64,000 nt of DNA from Persicaria tinctoria (taxonomy: Eukaryota; Streptophyta; Magnoliopsida; Caryophyllales; Polygonaceae). How positions within the stretch are numbered: position 1 is the first letter of the stretch; every line of letters starts with the position of its first letter. Below the pieces are notes generated by a model. It ran no database searches. It saw nothing but the letters and a program-made list of their open reading frames with translations, and was not told the origin of the DNA. Where the stretch lies: the NCBI GenBank assembly GCA_037127255.1, contig JBANSL010000002.1:6368001-6432000 (forward strand). Direction: 5' to 3'. This document shows, one piece after another, positions 23,646 through 36,905 of the stretch. The translations under genes and the position numbers were made by a program.

Positions 23646-25900
23646 GGAGATGGCTGCCTTGTTTTGATGCTTTCTTCGTCTCACCTACCTTTCCTTTTTG
23701 CATGTCTTTATCATTTTTTTTTTTGGTTTAATATAGTCCACTATAGACTAGCATAAAAAATAAATCACATGTGTCCCACACTTTCTTCATTGACAGTATT
23801 GGTTTGGCGCTTCGTTGGTTGTCTACTGTTCACTACACTTTTATTTACTAGTATTTTTTAACGGTTTTTCGTCTGCCGAAATTTTTCGACCTCTCGATTA
23901 ACCAGACAATATTTTGTCTGATTTTTCGAATTCTTACCTTAACTCAGATATTTAATTAAAGAAAGAAAAATCAAAATAATGGCTAGCTAATTAAAACACA
24001 GATTACAGTACTCTTAAGTAGATATACTTCAAATCTTTATTATTAGGAAATGAAAGTCTTAACGAGAATGATAATTGAGTAGATAATTAAGTCTAACATG
24101 CTTTCTCCTACTTAAGCTAACCCACATGAGCTTTCCTCCCCCTCTTTCCACCTCTGTTATTGGATATTGATAGATTACATCCATTATAATTATATGCAAT
24201 ATATATGTGTATATATATGGGTGTTATGTTGTTTTCCACCATTAATTATCATGATCTAATCATGCAATTAATCTGCCTTCCACGCAACAACAACAACAAA
24301 TCATTCGACTAACTTAATTAATTAAATAGGAATCGGATTGTTATATGCAGTATGATACTCGGTATAGATTATACTTCCTCCGTCCAACAATACATGGGTT
24401 TTTAGAGGTAAAATTTTGTCCAACAATAGATGACCTTTTATGTTTTCTAGGTAGGAAGTTGTAATGATTTGTATTGGTTTGTGTGATCTTGACTTTTTAA
24501 AATAATTTGATTGGTTAAAATGTGTAGTGGGTGTTAAAAAATAATAAAATTTATGAAAAAGTTAATGTAATGATGATGTTTTGTTAAAAGTAATGTGTTT
24601 TATTAAAACTTGTGCAAAATGCTAAAAGACAATGTATTTTAGGACGGAGGGAGTATATTACTATATTACGGAGTACTATATTACAATAATCGGTCACATA
24701 AAATGTGCTAATGTATTAATTTTCATTTTGGGTCATGTCTTTAAAAAAATATATAATATACTTCAATAAGACCAGCTACTTTATATATCTAAATTAAGGT
24801 ATTTTACAATTTACTTAATGGTTGATATTATTGAATTGGTAAATAAGGAGCGGTCATTCCAGGGACCTATAAGTACTACCCACAAGTCTTTTTCGGTGAA
24901 CCATTTCGGAATGATTTAATGGTTGATATCCTCTTACATATAAATGACTTAATATTTTAAATAAGATTTGAATTTTGGATTCCTTTAAATGGAGTGTATA
25001 GCCCCACAAACCTCTTAACATGTGAAATGTCTTGTTTTTTGCTCATTTTGTACACATTATTGACGTATATACAGACACAAAATCAGTTAGAATAAAGACA
25101 ATATCAGTCATGACTACTTGACATAGATTTTACCTTCATTTCAAATATTATCTATTAAAATAAAATATGAGTAACTAGCATCCAATTAAAATAATGTATT
25201 TTTAGTTCTCAATATAAGTTTGTTAGTTATCAATATCATACATTATAAAAACACCGACAATATATTATTAACATATCCTTTTTTTTTTATAGATACTAGG
25301 GTATGTTTGAACGACCTGTATTATAACTTAATGTACAATTTTAAATTATAATATAATATTATGCATTAAAAATCATAATAGCGGGTCATCTATAACTTAT
25401 AAAATTAATTCATTTTTACAATGTAAAATGAATTTTATTATACATTCGAATTATATACTACCGTTTGATTCTACTTTGAGTTTATGAATATGAAATTTAT
25501 CACCATAAATTCCTAATTATTAGATCAACTTGTAATTAATATATTATAACAAATTTTATAACTAATCAACGGCAAACAAGTGATGATTGGATAATATGGA
25601 GGATTTTAGTGAAATAATTGAAAAGAAAAATAATTCTCCCAAAATAATAATAATAAAATAATGGGGTTGGCTAAGACATTCATGCCTTGTTGTGGTTCCG
25701 ACGACAAAATCATGAACAGCCACAGCGAAGAAGCTGTATTTCTCCCCCTTTGATCTGTTTACCGAGTCACTCTTGTTCACACACAGGTTCAATTTCACCT
25801 TAACCCTAGATCAATCTGCAACAATTCAACTCATCGATCTCTAGACCTCCACCCCCTGGTGCGAATTTCCCGATTTCATTCTTTCCCATTCCGCGAATCT
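23646..25900. other. Intergenic and promoter region of the DUF616 gene
   Basis: Apart from the Stowaway element at 24.4-24.65 kb, nothing definable was seen before 25.7 kb. From about 25.7 kb the sequence becomes more GC-rich and pyrimidine-rich, in keeping with the promoter and 5' leader of the gene whose ATG is at 26480. Confidence 0.4.
24374..24653. mobile_element. Stowaway MITE
   Basis: The left end is CTTCCTCCGTCCAACAATAC and the right end aggacggagggag, with TA on both sides (24372-24373 and 24654-24655). About 280 bp, no ORF. Confidence 0.85.
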
Positions 25901-26479
25901 TTGATTGTTTCCCCGTTTTGATCTGTCCAGGTGAGTGGAGTTCATTCTTCACCTTCTTTAGATGCGTATTTGGTTCTTCTTTCGTCTTCTTTAATAAAGA
26001 ATTCGCGACCCGGAGGCGAAGCTACCGTTGTTTTGGTTTCGAAATCGGGGGATTGTTTGGTTTCGGTGGGGAGGATTTTAGTTGTTTGTGTTTTTCTATT
26101 GGAATTCGATTTTAGATTCAGTTTTGGGGTTTCGATTTTGAATCTTTCAAGTCAAAGTTGTGGTTGTCGCCCTAGGCGGCTAATTCTCTTATTAAAATTG
26201 TTCGAAATTGGATTTCTGAAACCCTCGGTTGGTTGCTCATACGGAAAAGAAGAGGAAGCCACATTGGATGTACGTTAGTGGTCTCTTTGCTCATCTTGCT
26301 TGGCTGTTTTAGCCCCCGTGGGATCACAAATTGGTGAATTCACAAGTGTTGGGGATTGGATACCAGACGTGATTTGAAGTGCTGGTGCTTGATTTCCCGC
26401 TTTGGTTGAGTTTCCATTAATTTTGGTGGCAATTGGCCATCAAGGCGATGAGAGGTGAATTTATTAGTTTGGAGAGACA

Positions 26480-29400
26480 ATGACTGGAAAGTCATTGGGA
26501 TTACGCACTGGAAGTACTGGTTCACTGCAACTGCAACAATCAAATGGCGTGTTGCAGATTCACACGAGCCCAGTTATTCCCAGAAAGACCTCAAAGACAC
26601 TACTCTCAACCTCTAGGGAGAAGGAAAGGTGGCTCTCATACGTTTTCAGATGCCTGTGTCGAAGGAAAGTTGGAATGGCGGTCTTGTTTCTCGTTGCTAC
26701 TGTGGCGTTTGTATCGGGATTCTTCACTGTTAATCGAGGTGTTTGCTCCCCCTCTCTCTCTTCTTGGATGTTCCTTGTTTCAAGTTTTACCTTGAACTTT
26801 AGATGATTCTTATGATTTGTTCATTGGTACTGATATAGTGATACATATGCTTAACAACCTGTGATTCTGGCTTCATTACAATAATGATCTTTTTTTTTCC
26901 CTTTCCAAATTGTAGTTTTCCGTTAGATTCTTGATATAACACATGGAAAGATATAGGGACGATTGAGAATGGCATGTATTATTAACTTAACCCGAAGCTC
27001 TAAAAGTGAATCTAGTAATCTACAATGCTTTTTCACCATTTGACAATCATTTTCCTTGTATGATAGTATTGCTTTATTTTCTATTTCTGCATTTATGTTT
27101 ATTTTCTTGTGGAGCATATGTTATCCATGCTTGTCTTGTCAGGAGTAGATGTCTCTTCTTGACAATCATGCCAATTGATTGGTTTATGGCCTCTGCAGAG
27201 TTCGTCATAGAAGATACATCATACATTTTAACAGGATTTTTTAAATTGATTGGTAGCAACAGCTTCAGCCATTGGTTTTTTAAAATTATTATTCTAATTT
27301 CATTTTTCTTCTAGTCTATGCAGAGTGGTTTTTCTGCTCCTTCAGCTTTTAGCCTGATTCTAGTGCCATGTCCTGCTTGTGTAGTATCTCATATATAATA
27401 CGGGCATGTAACATGTGTAATGATTTATTTTCCTTATTCTGTGCAGAAACACTTGGAATTAGTAATCCAAATATAGTTGAAGATCTTCAACGCAGGAGAA
27501 CTTATTCCAACGAGGCAGCTAGTGACCTTTTGTTGTCAAATTATCCGGAAGATGCTGATAGAGAGAAGCATAACAACAATGGTCTTCGAAATACTTTAGT
27601 TTCTTATAAAAATAATATGAGTATAGCACCCCCTGCATCAGATTTGGAAGTTTTTAAGGGTTACCGTCCTGAGGATCATCCATGTAGAAGCTTTTCGCTT
27701 CCATCCCCACCACCACCAAATAGAAAGCGACTCGGACCACGACGTACGTATTGATGATGTTATTTTAAGTTGTAGCAATCAAAGCTCCTAACCAATAGTG
27801 TCAATCACCATTTGCTAACCTCACAAGTGATTCTGATTTTATCTATCCTTGTTTCATTTTTCTTCCAGCATGCCCAGTATGCTACCTTTCTGCAGAGCAG
27901 GCCAAAGCTAGTATGCCAAATACTCCATCAACATCACCGGTCCTTCAGAACTTGACTTATGTCCATGGCGAGAAATCTAATGCATCTGAGTCATATGGGG
28001 GATCGAGTTTTGGTGGCCATCCTTCTATAGAGCAAAGAAATGATTCTTTTGACATTAAAGAGTCAATGACTGTGCACTGTGGGTATGTGATGGAAATAAA
28101 TATTTTAGTATGAAGTTAGATATTGCAACGACTTTACAGTCTTTTTCACTGCCTTGGTAATGATATGAACAGTCAAATATGCTTTTGCTGATGTTCTTGT
28201 TTTCCTGTTTGCATGATTTATACACACCATACAGATTTGTTAAAGGAAAGAGACCTGGCCTAGGAAGTGGTTTTGATATTGAGGAAGCTGACCTTCTAGA
28301 GCTGGAAAGGTTTCACAAGGTCATTGTTGCGTCAGCCATATTTGGTAGTGCCACATTGCTCAGTGTCTCTTGACTACGTAAAATCTGCTTATTTAGTAGG
28401 TCATTTTCCTCATAGTTTTGTTGTTTGTAGGTAATTATGACGTAATTCAACAGCCTAGAAATGTCAGCAAAGATGCAAGAAAACATGTCCCTTTTTACAT
28501 GTTTATTGATGAAGAAACGGAAGAGTACTTGAAAGGATCTGGAGCACTTGACAGTAGCAAGAGGATAGGAATCTGGAGGATCATTGTTGTACGTAATGTT
28601 CCTTACCAAGATGCTAGACGCAATGGGAAGGTAATGGCACTCAGTTAATCATACGGGTTCTTCAGTATAGTTATTGTGATTCTGTCAATTTGGAGCTAGC
28701 AAGTCTCGTGTTGACTGTTCTTATTAATTATATCTGCAATAAATTATCTTTGCTGCAAATTTTTGGTTGATAAAGGTCAATTTCCTCTGTTCTTCTTTGT
28801 GGAAAGGAAAAGGAAACTGAAAGATATGTTTGAATTTGACCCTAAGAACACACATGTTGCAGATTCCCAAGCTTCTGTTGCATAGACTATTTACCAATGT
28901 CCGGTATTCAATATGGATTGACGGAAAACTTAAGCTCATTGTGGATCCCTATCAGGTTCTTGAGAGGTATGCTGTTGCCTTTGCTTTGCATTGATACACT
29001 TGCAAATTGCAATGATATGCTATTTCCTGGAGTTTGAAATCTATGGTCATGCATATTATCATATAGATAGAAAAAGACTAGGATATGAAGAAAAACTTTG
29101 TACTTTGGACCACAATGTTGGATCATATCATCGTAGGGCAACTTTCCTTCTCATTGGAAGAATTATGTTAGATTGGGTATTTGCATTTCACTCTTTTTTG
29201 TAGATAGTTTTTCCAGATTCTTCCACTTTTCCAACTTGTTGGTCCTGTGAGTCCCTTGTATATCCCCCAACCCAAAAGCAAACAAAAAATAGAAATGTAA
29301 TGAAATAGATATTATAAAACTATATGGACTCAGGCTGCATATATTTGCTGAGAATCTGTATAAATTAACGTGCCTCTCTACTCTAGCCATATGCTTGAAC

Positions 29401-30278
29401 TTGAAGTGCGTATCTTCATTTTCTTTACCCATCAGGTTCCTGTGGCGGCAAAATGCCACCTTTGCAATATCAAGACACTATAGGCGCTTTGATGTGTTTG
29501 AAGAAGCAGAGGCAAATAAAGCTGCTGGGAAATACAGCAATGCCTCTATTGACTTCCAGATTGATTTCTACAGAGGGGAGGGTTTGACTCCATACAGCGA
29601 GGCTAAGCTTCCAATAACCAGCGGTAGGCAAGATGTTGTTAGTTTTGACCATCAATTCTGCCTGCATTTTCTTATTTGCAATTTGGTGCCCACTGAGAAA
29701 ACTGAGTCACTGGTGTACACAATGCAGATGTACCTGAAGGTTGTGTGATCATAAGAGAGCACATCCCTATCACAAACTTGTTCACCTGTCTATGGTTCAA
29801 CGAGGTGGACCGTTTCACGTCTAGAGATCAGTTGAGCTTTTCCACTGTACGGGATAAGATAATATCCAAAGTCAACTGGAGTATCAACATGTTCCTGGAT
29901 TGTGAAAGACGTAACTTTGTGGTACAGGTAATATCGGCAACTCCTGACTACAAGAAGTGACCCCTCTGATTGTTGAGATGTTTCTAATCTTGTGTTCTAG
30001 TTCAATGCAATGTTAATAGTATCAAGCAACTCTTGTCGGGATTAGCATTCCCATTCGTGCGTCATTTGACATAAAAAAAAATGCAGATATACCACCGAGA
30101 ACTGCTGGAGCACATGCCACCACCTCCGCCTACATTTGCAAGACCTGCACTTCCCGTGCACTCAGTGGCTATGTATGGGAAGATCATCAGAAAGAAGCGC
30201 GGGAAGGACCGGAGATCTGGATCCAAGAAACCCCGGAAACTCGCTGCTGGTAACCGGGAAGGAAATAAAGTTTTCTGA
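26480..30278 (+). CDS. MUCI70: DUF616 glycosyltransferase-like protein, MUCI70-like (9 exons, 587 aa)
   Basis: CDS joins 26480-26738, 27447-27743, 27869-28082, 28235-28344, 28431-28630, 28863-28966, 29436-29623, 29728-29927 and 30087-30278. All introns are GT-AG and the frame closes at 588 codons with TGA. A basic N terminus of about 60 residues (SLGLRTGSTGSL motif) is followed by one membrane segment at about 63-83, giving a type II topology. The DUF616 domain follows: TVHCGFVKGKRPGLGSGFDI, VIVASAIFG, FIDEETEEYL, GIWRIIVVRN, YSIWIDGKLKLIVDPYQVLE and the WRQNATFAISRHYRRFDVFE block. The C terminus is basic (KKRGKDRRSGSKKPRK). The family includes MUCI70, needed for seed mucilage polysaccharide, and TOD1. 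The N-terminal motif favours MUCI70, but this was not tested by alignment. Golgi location and enzyme activity are inferred. Confidence 0.88.
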
Positions 30279-30797
30279 ACTAGCTAGAAATTAAGCCTGA
30301 AAAGGTCTTTTGTCACACTTTTAAGTTTTAACCCTTTGGTGAGAGCCACCACCACAACTGACAGCTGAGGGGGGGTTGGGGGGAACAATACTTCCATTGT
30401 AGAACAGAAGAAATAGGGAAAGAAGATGGTAAAAAAGAATTTTGGAATTGGGTTGAGAAGAGCATTTGTGTTCAATTGAACTGTTGATATTGTATTCATT
30501 TCTTTCTTGTGATTTTTCTGTATATACCTTGTTCCAAAATTTACAAGGTTATCTTTGTTAACTGTTACATTGCGGAATTTTAATTTATTTACACTAGGTA
30601 AAGGTATTATTATTGTGATGCAATCAATTTTAATGGACAGCAATATGGAAGCATAAAAAATCAAGACAATCTAATGAACACAGATTGCACTATCATCCAA
30701 ATGCAATTATAGACATTGCAAGCTATTCTCAGTTTTTCCCACGCCTATATAAATATCATGTAAACAAGAGTAGTATGTACTAGTAGCAACATTTTCT

Positions 30798-31150
30798 ATA
30801 TATCTATCTATATAATAATATACTAAAACAGATATATGAAGTTTTAACCGGTGAAATTCGCATGTGTTGTTTTCTGGTGCAATTTGACCTGATTTTTTAA
30901 CACATCAATTAATGATGATCCAATATATTTAAAGCATACAGTATTAGACAATGACCTCATCTATTTTATCCATACGTTATCTCATATTAAGTGATTACAA
31001 AATCTATCATTTTACATGAGTTATTTTATAAATATTATACCCGAATTATTTTATCTTTAGTCATTAAAATTAATTATTTTAATTCATTAGATATAATGAT
31101 AAGATTTCATTATTAATTAATTATCTATTTAAAAATAAAATCTTTTCATC
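30798..31150 (+). mobile_element. Helitron 5' fragment
   Basis: A TCTATATAATAATATACTAAAACAG-type start (near 30807) is followed by gaaattcgcatgtgttgttttctggtgcaat and a region resembling H1 and H2 (aattaatgatgatccaatatatttaa). No hairpin-CTAG end was seen before the next gene's leader, so it is probably truncated. Confidence 0.5.
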
Positions 31151-31658
31151 AAAATATATTTATATTAATATACTACTCTCTAGGCTCTAGCCCTTTTGAA
31201 GAGGACACGAGTTCCTCCCTCCAATACTTTCCTTGGGCTTTTTTGGAATCCGGGCATTCAAGTTTCTACACTCCTTTGTGCTTTGTGCATGTGTCCATAA
31301 CCCAGTCGCTAACCTATCTGGAGGGAGATCTGTGCAAGCTTTTCAATTCGTAGTTCGTTCTGCTACTCCTGAGATCACATGTTATGTCGGGCGACTCCTG
31401 ATTTGTTAGATTACTTCGATTCCTGGATCCACAAATCTGGGGTTAGTTTATCTTTATCCCCTAATTCGCTTATTTGGGATTCTTTGATCTCTAGTTCATG
31501 TGCGTTATCATGAAATTGAAATTGAAATTTGGAATTTGCATCAACTTTAGCTGATTCAGTCCTTGAAAGATTCCTCCTTGGTATCTGTCTAGGGTTTTAC
31601 TCTGTGTTGAAGATTCCTCCTCGGTGTTAGTTAAGTCTGAATTGAAGGTTTAGTTTCG

Positions 31659-32093
31659 ATGGATTCTTCCGGTTTCCCCATAATCTGCCTTCTCCATTCA
31701 GTGATTGCCGTTTCTTGTGGGGCTGCCATGATGTTTTATTCCAAGGAGATCTCTGCCTTTGGCCATGGCCATGAAACTGCCAGTAAACTGTTGGGATCAA
31801 CTCCACATGATCAGCTGTTGATTCGGACCTCCGATTCCTTTTCCGGGTTGCTGTTGTTTGTCATTGGTTTCCTTCTGTTCATGATTGCATTTGTTAAGGA
31901 CAGTGGGTTTCAGATTCTGTTTGCTAAGGGCTGTGTGCTTCTCCATCTATCCATGGCTGCCTGGAGAATTTCCTTTGAGATGAAGCTTGAAGATCTTGCC
32001 CGGGATCTGCCCAGGCTAGTGATTGGAGATATTGCATTGGCGCTGTCTTGGGTTTTCTTTCTCGTTTACTCGTGGAGGGAGAAGTATGATTGA
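31659..32093 (+). CDS. Small four-helix membrane protein, function unknown (144 aa)
   Basis: A single open exon starts with ATG (MDSSGFPIICLLHSVIAVSC) and ends at TGA. Four hydrophobic segments are visible at about residues 7-27, 61-80, 86-104 and 121-138; a polar loop (about 28-60, with HGHETASKLLG) separates the first two. The C terminus is short and charged (SWREKYD). The 400 bases before it look like a transcribed leader with a possible intron in the 5' UTR. I do not recognise a named family, although similar uncharacterised plant proteins exist. The intact frame, good start context and hydrophobic pattern support a real gene. Confidence 0.75.
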   Translation: MDSSGFPIICLLHSVIAVSCGAAMMFYSKEISAFGHGHETASKLLGSTPHDQLLIRTSDSFSGLLLFVIGFLLFMIAFVKDSGFQILFAKGCVLLHLSMAAWRISFEMKLEDLARDLPRLVIGDIALALSWVFFLVYSWREKYD

Positions 32094-32099
32094 GATCGG

Positions 32100-34140
32100 T
32101 ATCCTTGAGTATGTGGAGAGTGCCATCAGGTCTAGCCTTTTGTTGGCTTACTTTCAGAATTGGATTGCCGGCTTCGAGAATCAGCTTACTGTCTACTTGG
32201 CAAGTTCATCAGTGGAAAGAGGCTGAAGATTAGTTTTTTTAATGTGAAAAAGGCTTCATTTGTTCTAAAAACTGCATGTGGAATTGTTCATAGCTGTGAA
32301 AACAAGGGTGAGTGTTGGATGGTGAGATGCTTCTGTTTCTTGTTTAGGGTCATGAATTCGTTTTGTTTCTTGTTTTGCTCCTTTCATGGAGCCTCTCTTT
32401 TGATTTCATTGCACAATATACGTTGTAAAGTTTTCTGAATCTGTTGCCAGAAATTTGATCACAGTTGATTAAAATTTAAATTTAAGCATTTATCTGAACC
32501 ATGCGACGTCTCAGTGGAGAACATTGATTACTAAGATGAATGAAAGTTTTTTATTCCTAAATAAACAGCTTCTTCTATATGTTGAATCAAGTTTGATTGG
32601 TGCTATTGGTCTTGAACTAGTCCTCTCATACTTTCTTGATTCTTATCTCCTTGTACTGGGGCTTTAAGTTGCAGTCAGAAAGAGATCAGTCTTACTCTTC
32701 TTATGCATCTATTACGCATCCATGTTTCTGTTGTTTGGATTTAGAAATCAACTTCTGTTTACAAAGAAGACAAGTTGACTGAAGAATAAATATATCATAT
32801 ATGTACTGAATTTGTAAGTTTGATGCAGTACATGTAGGACTTTACAATTGTATACCATTACCACATTTGTTGTGGTCTCAGACTCTCAGTATCTTAGAGA
32901 ACATATGTGCGCGAAAAAAATTGCATACGATGCATTTGCTTCACTTAAAAGGGCCTTTATCTTGCATAACTTTGGCATTGGATTCTTATACAGTGATTCT
33001 TCATCTGACCTTGTTTGTCATTGCTTCTCCTCTTGGAGTCAATAGTCAATCTGGAGGGAGGATTCCATGAATTTGAGTTTGATTCCATAATTCCAAAAAT
33101 TAGTGCTTCTTTGGCATCTCACTTCCTTTGAGGTCTACAAGTTGGATTTGTGAATGCCAAAGATTATATATATGCCTTTATTTTCCAAGCTTTTCACATT
33201 GTTGTGTGGAAGGAGTATCTGACATGTTTTAAGAAACATTACGAGCACACAATTTATAAGTAGCATTGAACTAGTAAAGCCAAAATGATTTGACTTAAAA
33301 TAATCTAAATTTGTAAAATGAATTCCTGACTTTTTCACCTGGGTTATGTTTGACAATGGTTTGTAAGCCAGTTGGAGTTGGAAAACTGATTTTTTACCTT
33401 TAAACCAGTTAAATTGGCTGGGAGGAGGTTGCACTTTCCAGGAAGGGGGTGAAGACGAAGTCATTGTTCGTCTTCCTTGTGTTTGCACAAGTGGCCAGAG
33501 GGACATTTGATAAGAGTTTAGAAGGTTCAATTTTGGTTATATCACTAGGGTTTGGATATGGCTGCATTAAGATACGAATCCTTCTTATTCCATAATCCGA
33601 GACTAAAGATTGCATATTGTCCACCAACGCTATCCTTATATTGTATAGGAGTAATTTTGGTTTTTTCAAAGACATTTAACGAAACTCTAACGGCACATAG
33701 AGGCGAGGTGGTCTTTGGCAAACGCCAAACAAAAGGTATATAAATGGTGGTTTTCTACAATATTGAATTTAAAGGGTGGTTTTGAGCAATATGTCCTATT
33801 TAAGGGATGGTTTTATGCAGTTTATCCTTAATTAAACGATGCTGTACTAATATAATTCCTGGAAGTCCATATTGAGGCCCATGTTCTTGAATCGATCGAC
33901 TCTGAGCCCACTAAGCCCTTGACTGAAATCGGCTACCAGGAGTTTTAGTTTTGATATTTGTGTTGTGTTGATTTCGCAACGGCCGGCCACGGATTCCACC
34001 TGCAGTTGAGTTTTCTGAACGAGGTAAGCTCCGACTACTCCCAACCTTTGTTTGATTTAGCTTTTTCGAATATTGTGTTTCAGTTGAGCTATTTTCCAGG
34101 AAATTTGAGAGTGAGTTTCTTCATGAAATCGATTCATCTT
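32100..34140. other. Intergenic, 3' flank and repeats
   Basis: No gene was recognised. 33690-33840 has a tri-partite repeat around GGTGGTTTT(ct/ga) and GGGATGGTTTTATGCAG, resembling low-copy plant repeats. 33930-34140 looks like the leader of the small gene at 34310. Confidence 0.35.
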
Positions 34141-34309
34141 TGTGATGAAATCGATTGTTAGGGTTTCGAAGAACAGGATTTTAGGAACGACTCGTTCCAT
34201 CGATATACCAAGCACCAAGCTTTAGAAATGGCACTCACTGCTACAGAACCCGATTCCTAATTGCAACCCGATGTAAAGCATTTTTCTATTTTCTGTCAGG
34301 GAAGAAGAT

Positions 34310-34587
34310 ATGGCGAGAGGAGCTATTCCTGATAAATGGTCAATGAGGATTCTTTGGGGCTGCGCTATTGGAAGCGCAGTAGGTAATTTCCTCAATTTCT
34401 AGGGCTTCGTTTCTTTCGAATTAGTACTGTATTCTTTATTTCCCTGTACTGAAACTCATTGAATGATGTTAACGTCTCTGAACCAGGCTTGTACATGGTT
34501 GCTGTTGACAGACAGATGAAGAATAGAGATAGAATGCTTGCTGAAGCAATGAGAGCCGAATCCGAGGGATCCGGGGAAACTGTCTAA
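34310..34587 (+). CDS. 57-residue single-helix membrane protein (2 exons)
   Basis: CDS joins 34310-34382 and 34487-34587 (GT-AG intron, 58 codons with TAA). The protein starts MARGAIPDKWSMRILWGCAI, has one hydrophobic helix at about residues 14-30 (ILWGCAIGSAVGLYMVAV), then a charged tail (DRQMKNRDRMLAEAMRAE). The size and pattern suggest a small organelle or ER membrane subunit, but I do not recognise the family. A frameshifted second copy is at 44461, so this copy is probably the working one. It lies upstream of, and convergent with, the broken MLO. Confidence 0.75.
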
Positions 34588-35180
34588 CTGGCTACATTAC
34601 TCAGTTTATGATGAATTACTACGGAAACACACCACCTTTTTCGTTGAGGATGCAATTACAATTAGGAGGTTTAATCTGTCAAATTGAACAGCTTCTAGTC
34701 TCCCATCAGTTCATAATAGTTCAAAATTTTGCTTCTTCAGAGAAAGGTGTTCTACTCCTCAAACATTGCTGAATGTTTCAAAGTTTGATTTGCTGCTATG
34801 GGTTGCCTCTAAATTTTATGCAGTAGGCTTTCTTTTGAGCTGTATAAATTGCTTGCTTTGATCTGCTTATGCCTTTTGATCCTTTGATGAAATAGATTTG
34901 CTTATGTATCACAATGCCTTGGGATTGATCAAATTGAGATTTTGCACAAATCAAAGGAAAGGCAAACCATGTTTTTGTTTGCCCTCTGCCGATACTCAAG
35001 TCTTGAATGATGCTTTCTTTGTGCTTTAGGGAAAGATTTAAGATTTCATAGGTTTGTATGGTTCTACCATTAATTAGCATCTCAGCAAACCAGTTAGAGC
35101 TACAATTGACGAGTGCTTGAAGATTCTGCAAAACCTTAAAACCAGCAGGCAGTTCAATCTTCCACCCGTCATTTGTCGCT

Positions 35181-36905
35181 TTATTTAGGTGAGCCTCTTC
35201 TTGAAGATGAATTTGATCGAGATTTTGGTGATGAGATGTTACCAGTTGCCGAAAAAGCAGAGGTCCGAAACTGAGCTATCCCTACTCTGCTTGAACTTTC
35301 ATCACTAACACTAGAATGACTCCGACTTAAAGATGCATCTGGTATTTGTAGCTCAATTTCAGTTTGAGAAAGGGACTTGCTTTCTGGTTCATCAGTCATG
35401 CCATCTTCCTCTATAGGTACAACTGTCTCTTGGCGTATTGTTGTCGAATCATCGTACTGACCTTGCCTTCTTTTCTTCCTAGCTTCCTTGGTCCATCCAT
35501 GTAGTGTCTCTCTTACTCTCTGAGGAATTATAGCTGCCTTGTAGTTTGTCCCCATCTGAATACAAGTCATGGGATTTCTTAAACATGGGAAAAATGGTGA
35601 AACTTTCAAGTATTCGTATTAACATTTTAGCGACAATGTCGGTACCTGAGTCACCAGTGCATAGAGTGGGAGGGTGCTGTAGCTGCAAAGAATCTGCCAT
35701 AAGAACCTGCAAAAGTGGACACAAAGATCACATTCCTCAATCTCCAGATTTCAACTCCAGGTTTCCCGAGCCAGAATAGATCATCTCGTGGCTTCAGCGT
35801 TGTTCCTGTGGAGAACCCGGATATTCCAGCGCTCTCCGAAGTCAAGATTGCTATAACATGTTGCAGCTTTGTGCCCACCATGAGTAGTAGCTGCAAACAA
35901 ACTCAAGTCACTACTTACTATAAACATACATCAGCAATAGTTTCAGTGAATGAATGCAAAGATACTCGGTTTACTCACTGTCATGGGTATGATAGCCATC
36001 CAGAAGTACAAATTAGACCCTGTGAATCATGATAAGGTCATAATGCAGTCACTAAGCAATCAATGCTACATATAAATCGCGGTCCAATGCTTGGTACCGT
36101 GTATATCGAAGAGCATAAACGCAACAACGAATCCCCACAATGGCCCACTGCAAAACAGATTAGGCACTTGTAGGAGTCAAGAAACCAGTATAACTGAAGA
36201 GAGAAGGCAATCAGATTAAGAGGCGTCGTGTGATTTCACCTCACACCGACTATCCTTTGGAATTCTTCTTCCATGGAACGGACCATATAGTCGTGGAAGT
36301 CATAAGCTGGTGCAAGGTGGTGATTCTACCATATACATTCAGTCATATATAAATGCCAGCACCTATAACAGGCTCAGGAGTCGAATAGGGCAGGAAAGTA
36401 CCATGATTAAGCCCTTGCGAAGTGCTAAATAGTCAGACCGAAACACTGAGCTCCCAAATTGTCGGAAGAAGCATGTCTGTCATAGCAACCAAGTATGAAA
36501 GACTCATTCTAACATAAACTAACTTAAAGTGTATGAAAGACATAGGATTCATACTGCCCACAGTATGAAGCTATTCTTAGCTGAAGTGTTTGAAGCATGA
36601 AGTCGTGTGGTTGCGGTGAACATAGATTGCCTTTGCATTATCGACTCTCTGTTGATCTCTATTGATGTTCATTCACACGTACTATCAGTCAATGTTTTCT
36701 TTGGAATAGCCAAAATTCATATATCATTGATCTTACCGGTTAAACATTGATCAAGTTCATCCATGTAAGCCTGATCTTCCCATGCCCTCCAAGTGTGGAT
36801 CTATCAGATATACGCGCAATGATCAATGCAAGCATCAAAGCTATAACAGTAAAGGACTATCCACTAACCTTTACAATTGCGAGCAACATGGTCAGGCAGC
36901 TATTG
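35181..36905 (-). pseudogene. MLO: MLO pseudogene (duplication copy 1)
   Basis: Exons match the intact MLO of copy 2: last exon 35181-35555, exon 14 at 35646-35706, the 5' part of exon 11 at about 35760-35890, exon 10 at 35979-36019, and exons 9 to 5 up to about 36790. Part of exon 4 ends at about 36905. Exons 12 and 13 and the end of exon 11 are lost in one deletion of about 330 bases. Exons 1 to 3 and the start of exon 4 are absent, replaced by copia pol sequence. It cannot encode a seven-helix MLO protein. Remaining coding exons are little changed, so the damage is recent. Confidence 0.92.

Larger units (their letters stand above)
34145..36905. repeat. Segmental duplication, copy 1
   Basis: It aligns almost base for base with 44362-47362, starting at gattgttagggtttcga and ending inside MLO exon 4 at gtca(g)gcagctat. 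Differences from copy 2 include a deletion of about 330 bases at 35760 and a few small indels. It ends where Ty1/copia coding sequence begins. Confidence 0.93.

Noticed and set aside
36747..36905. Plus-strand frame leading into copia RT
   Set aside because: Before 36905 it is antisense MLO exon sequence; the join is a breakpoint, not a gene start.
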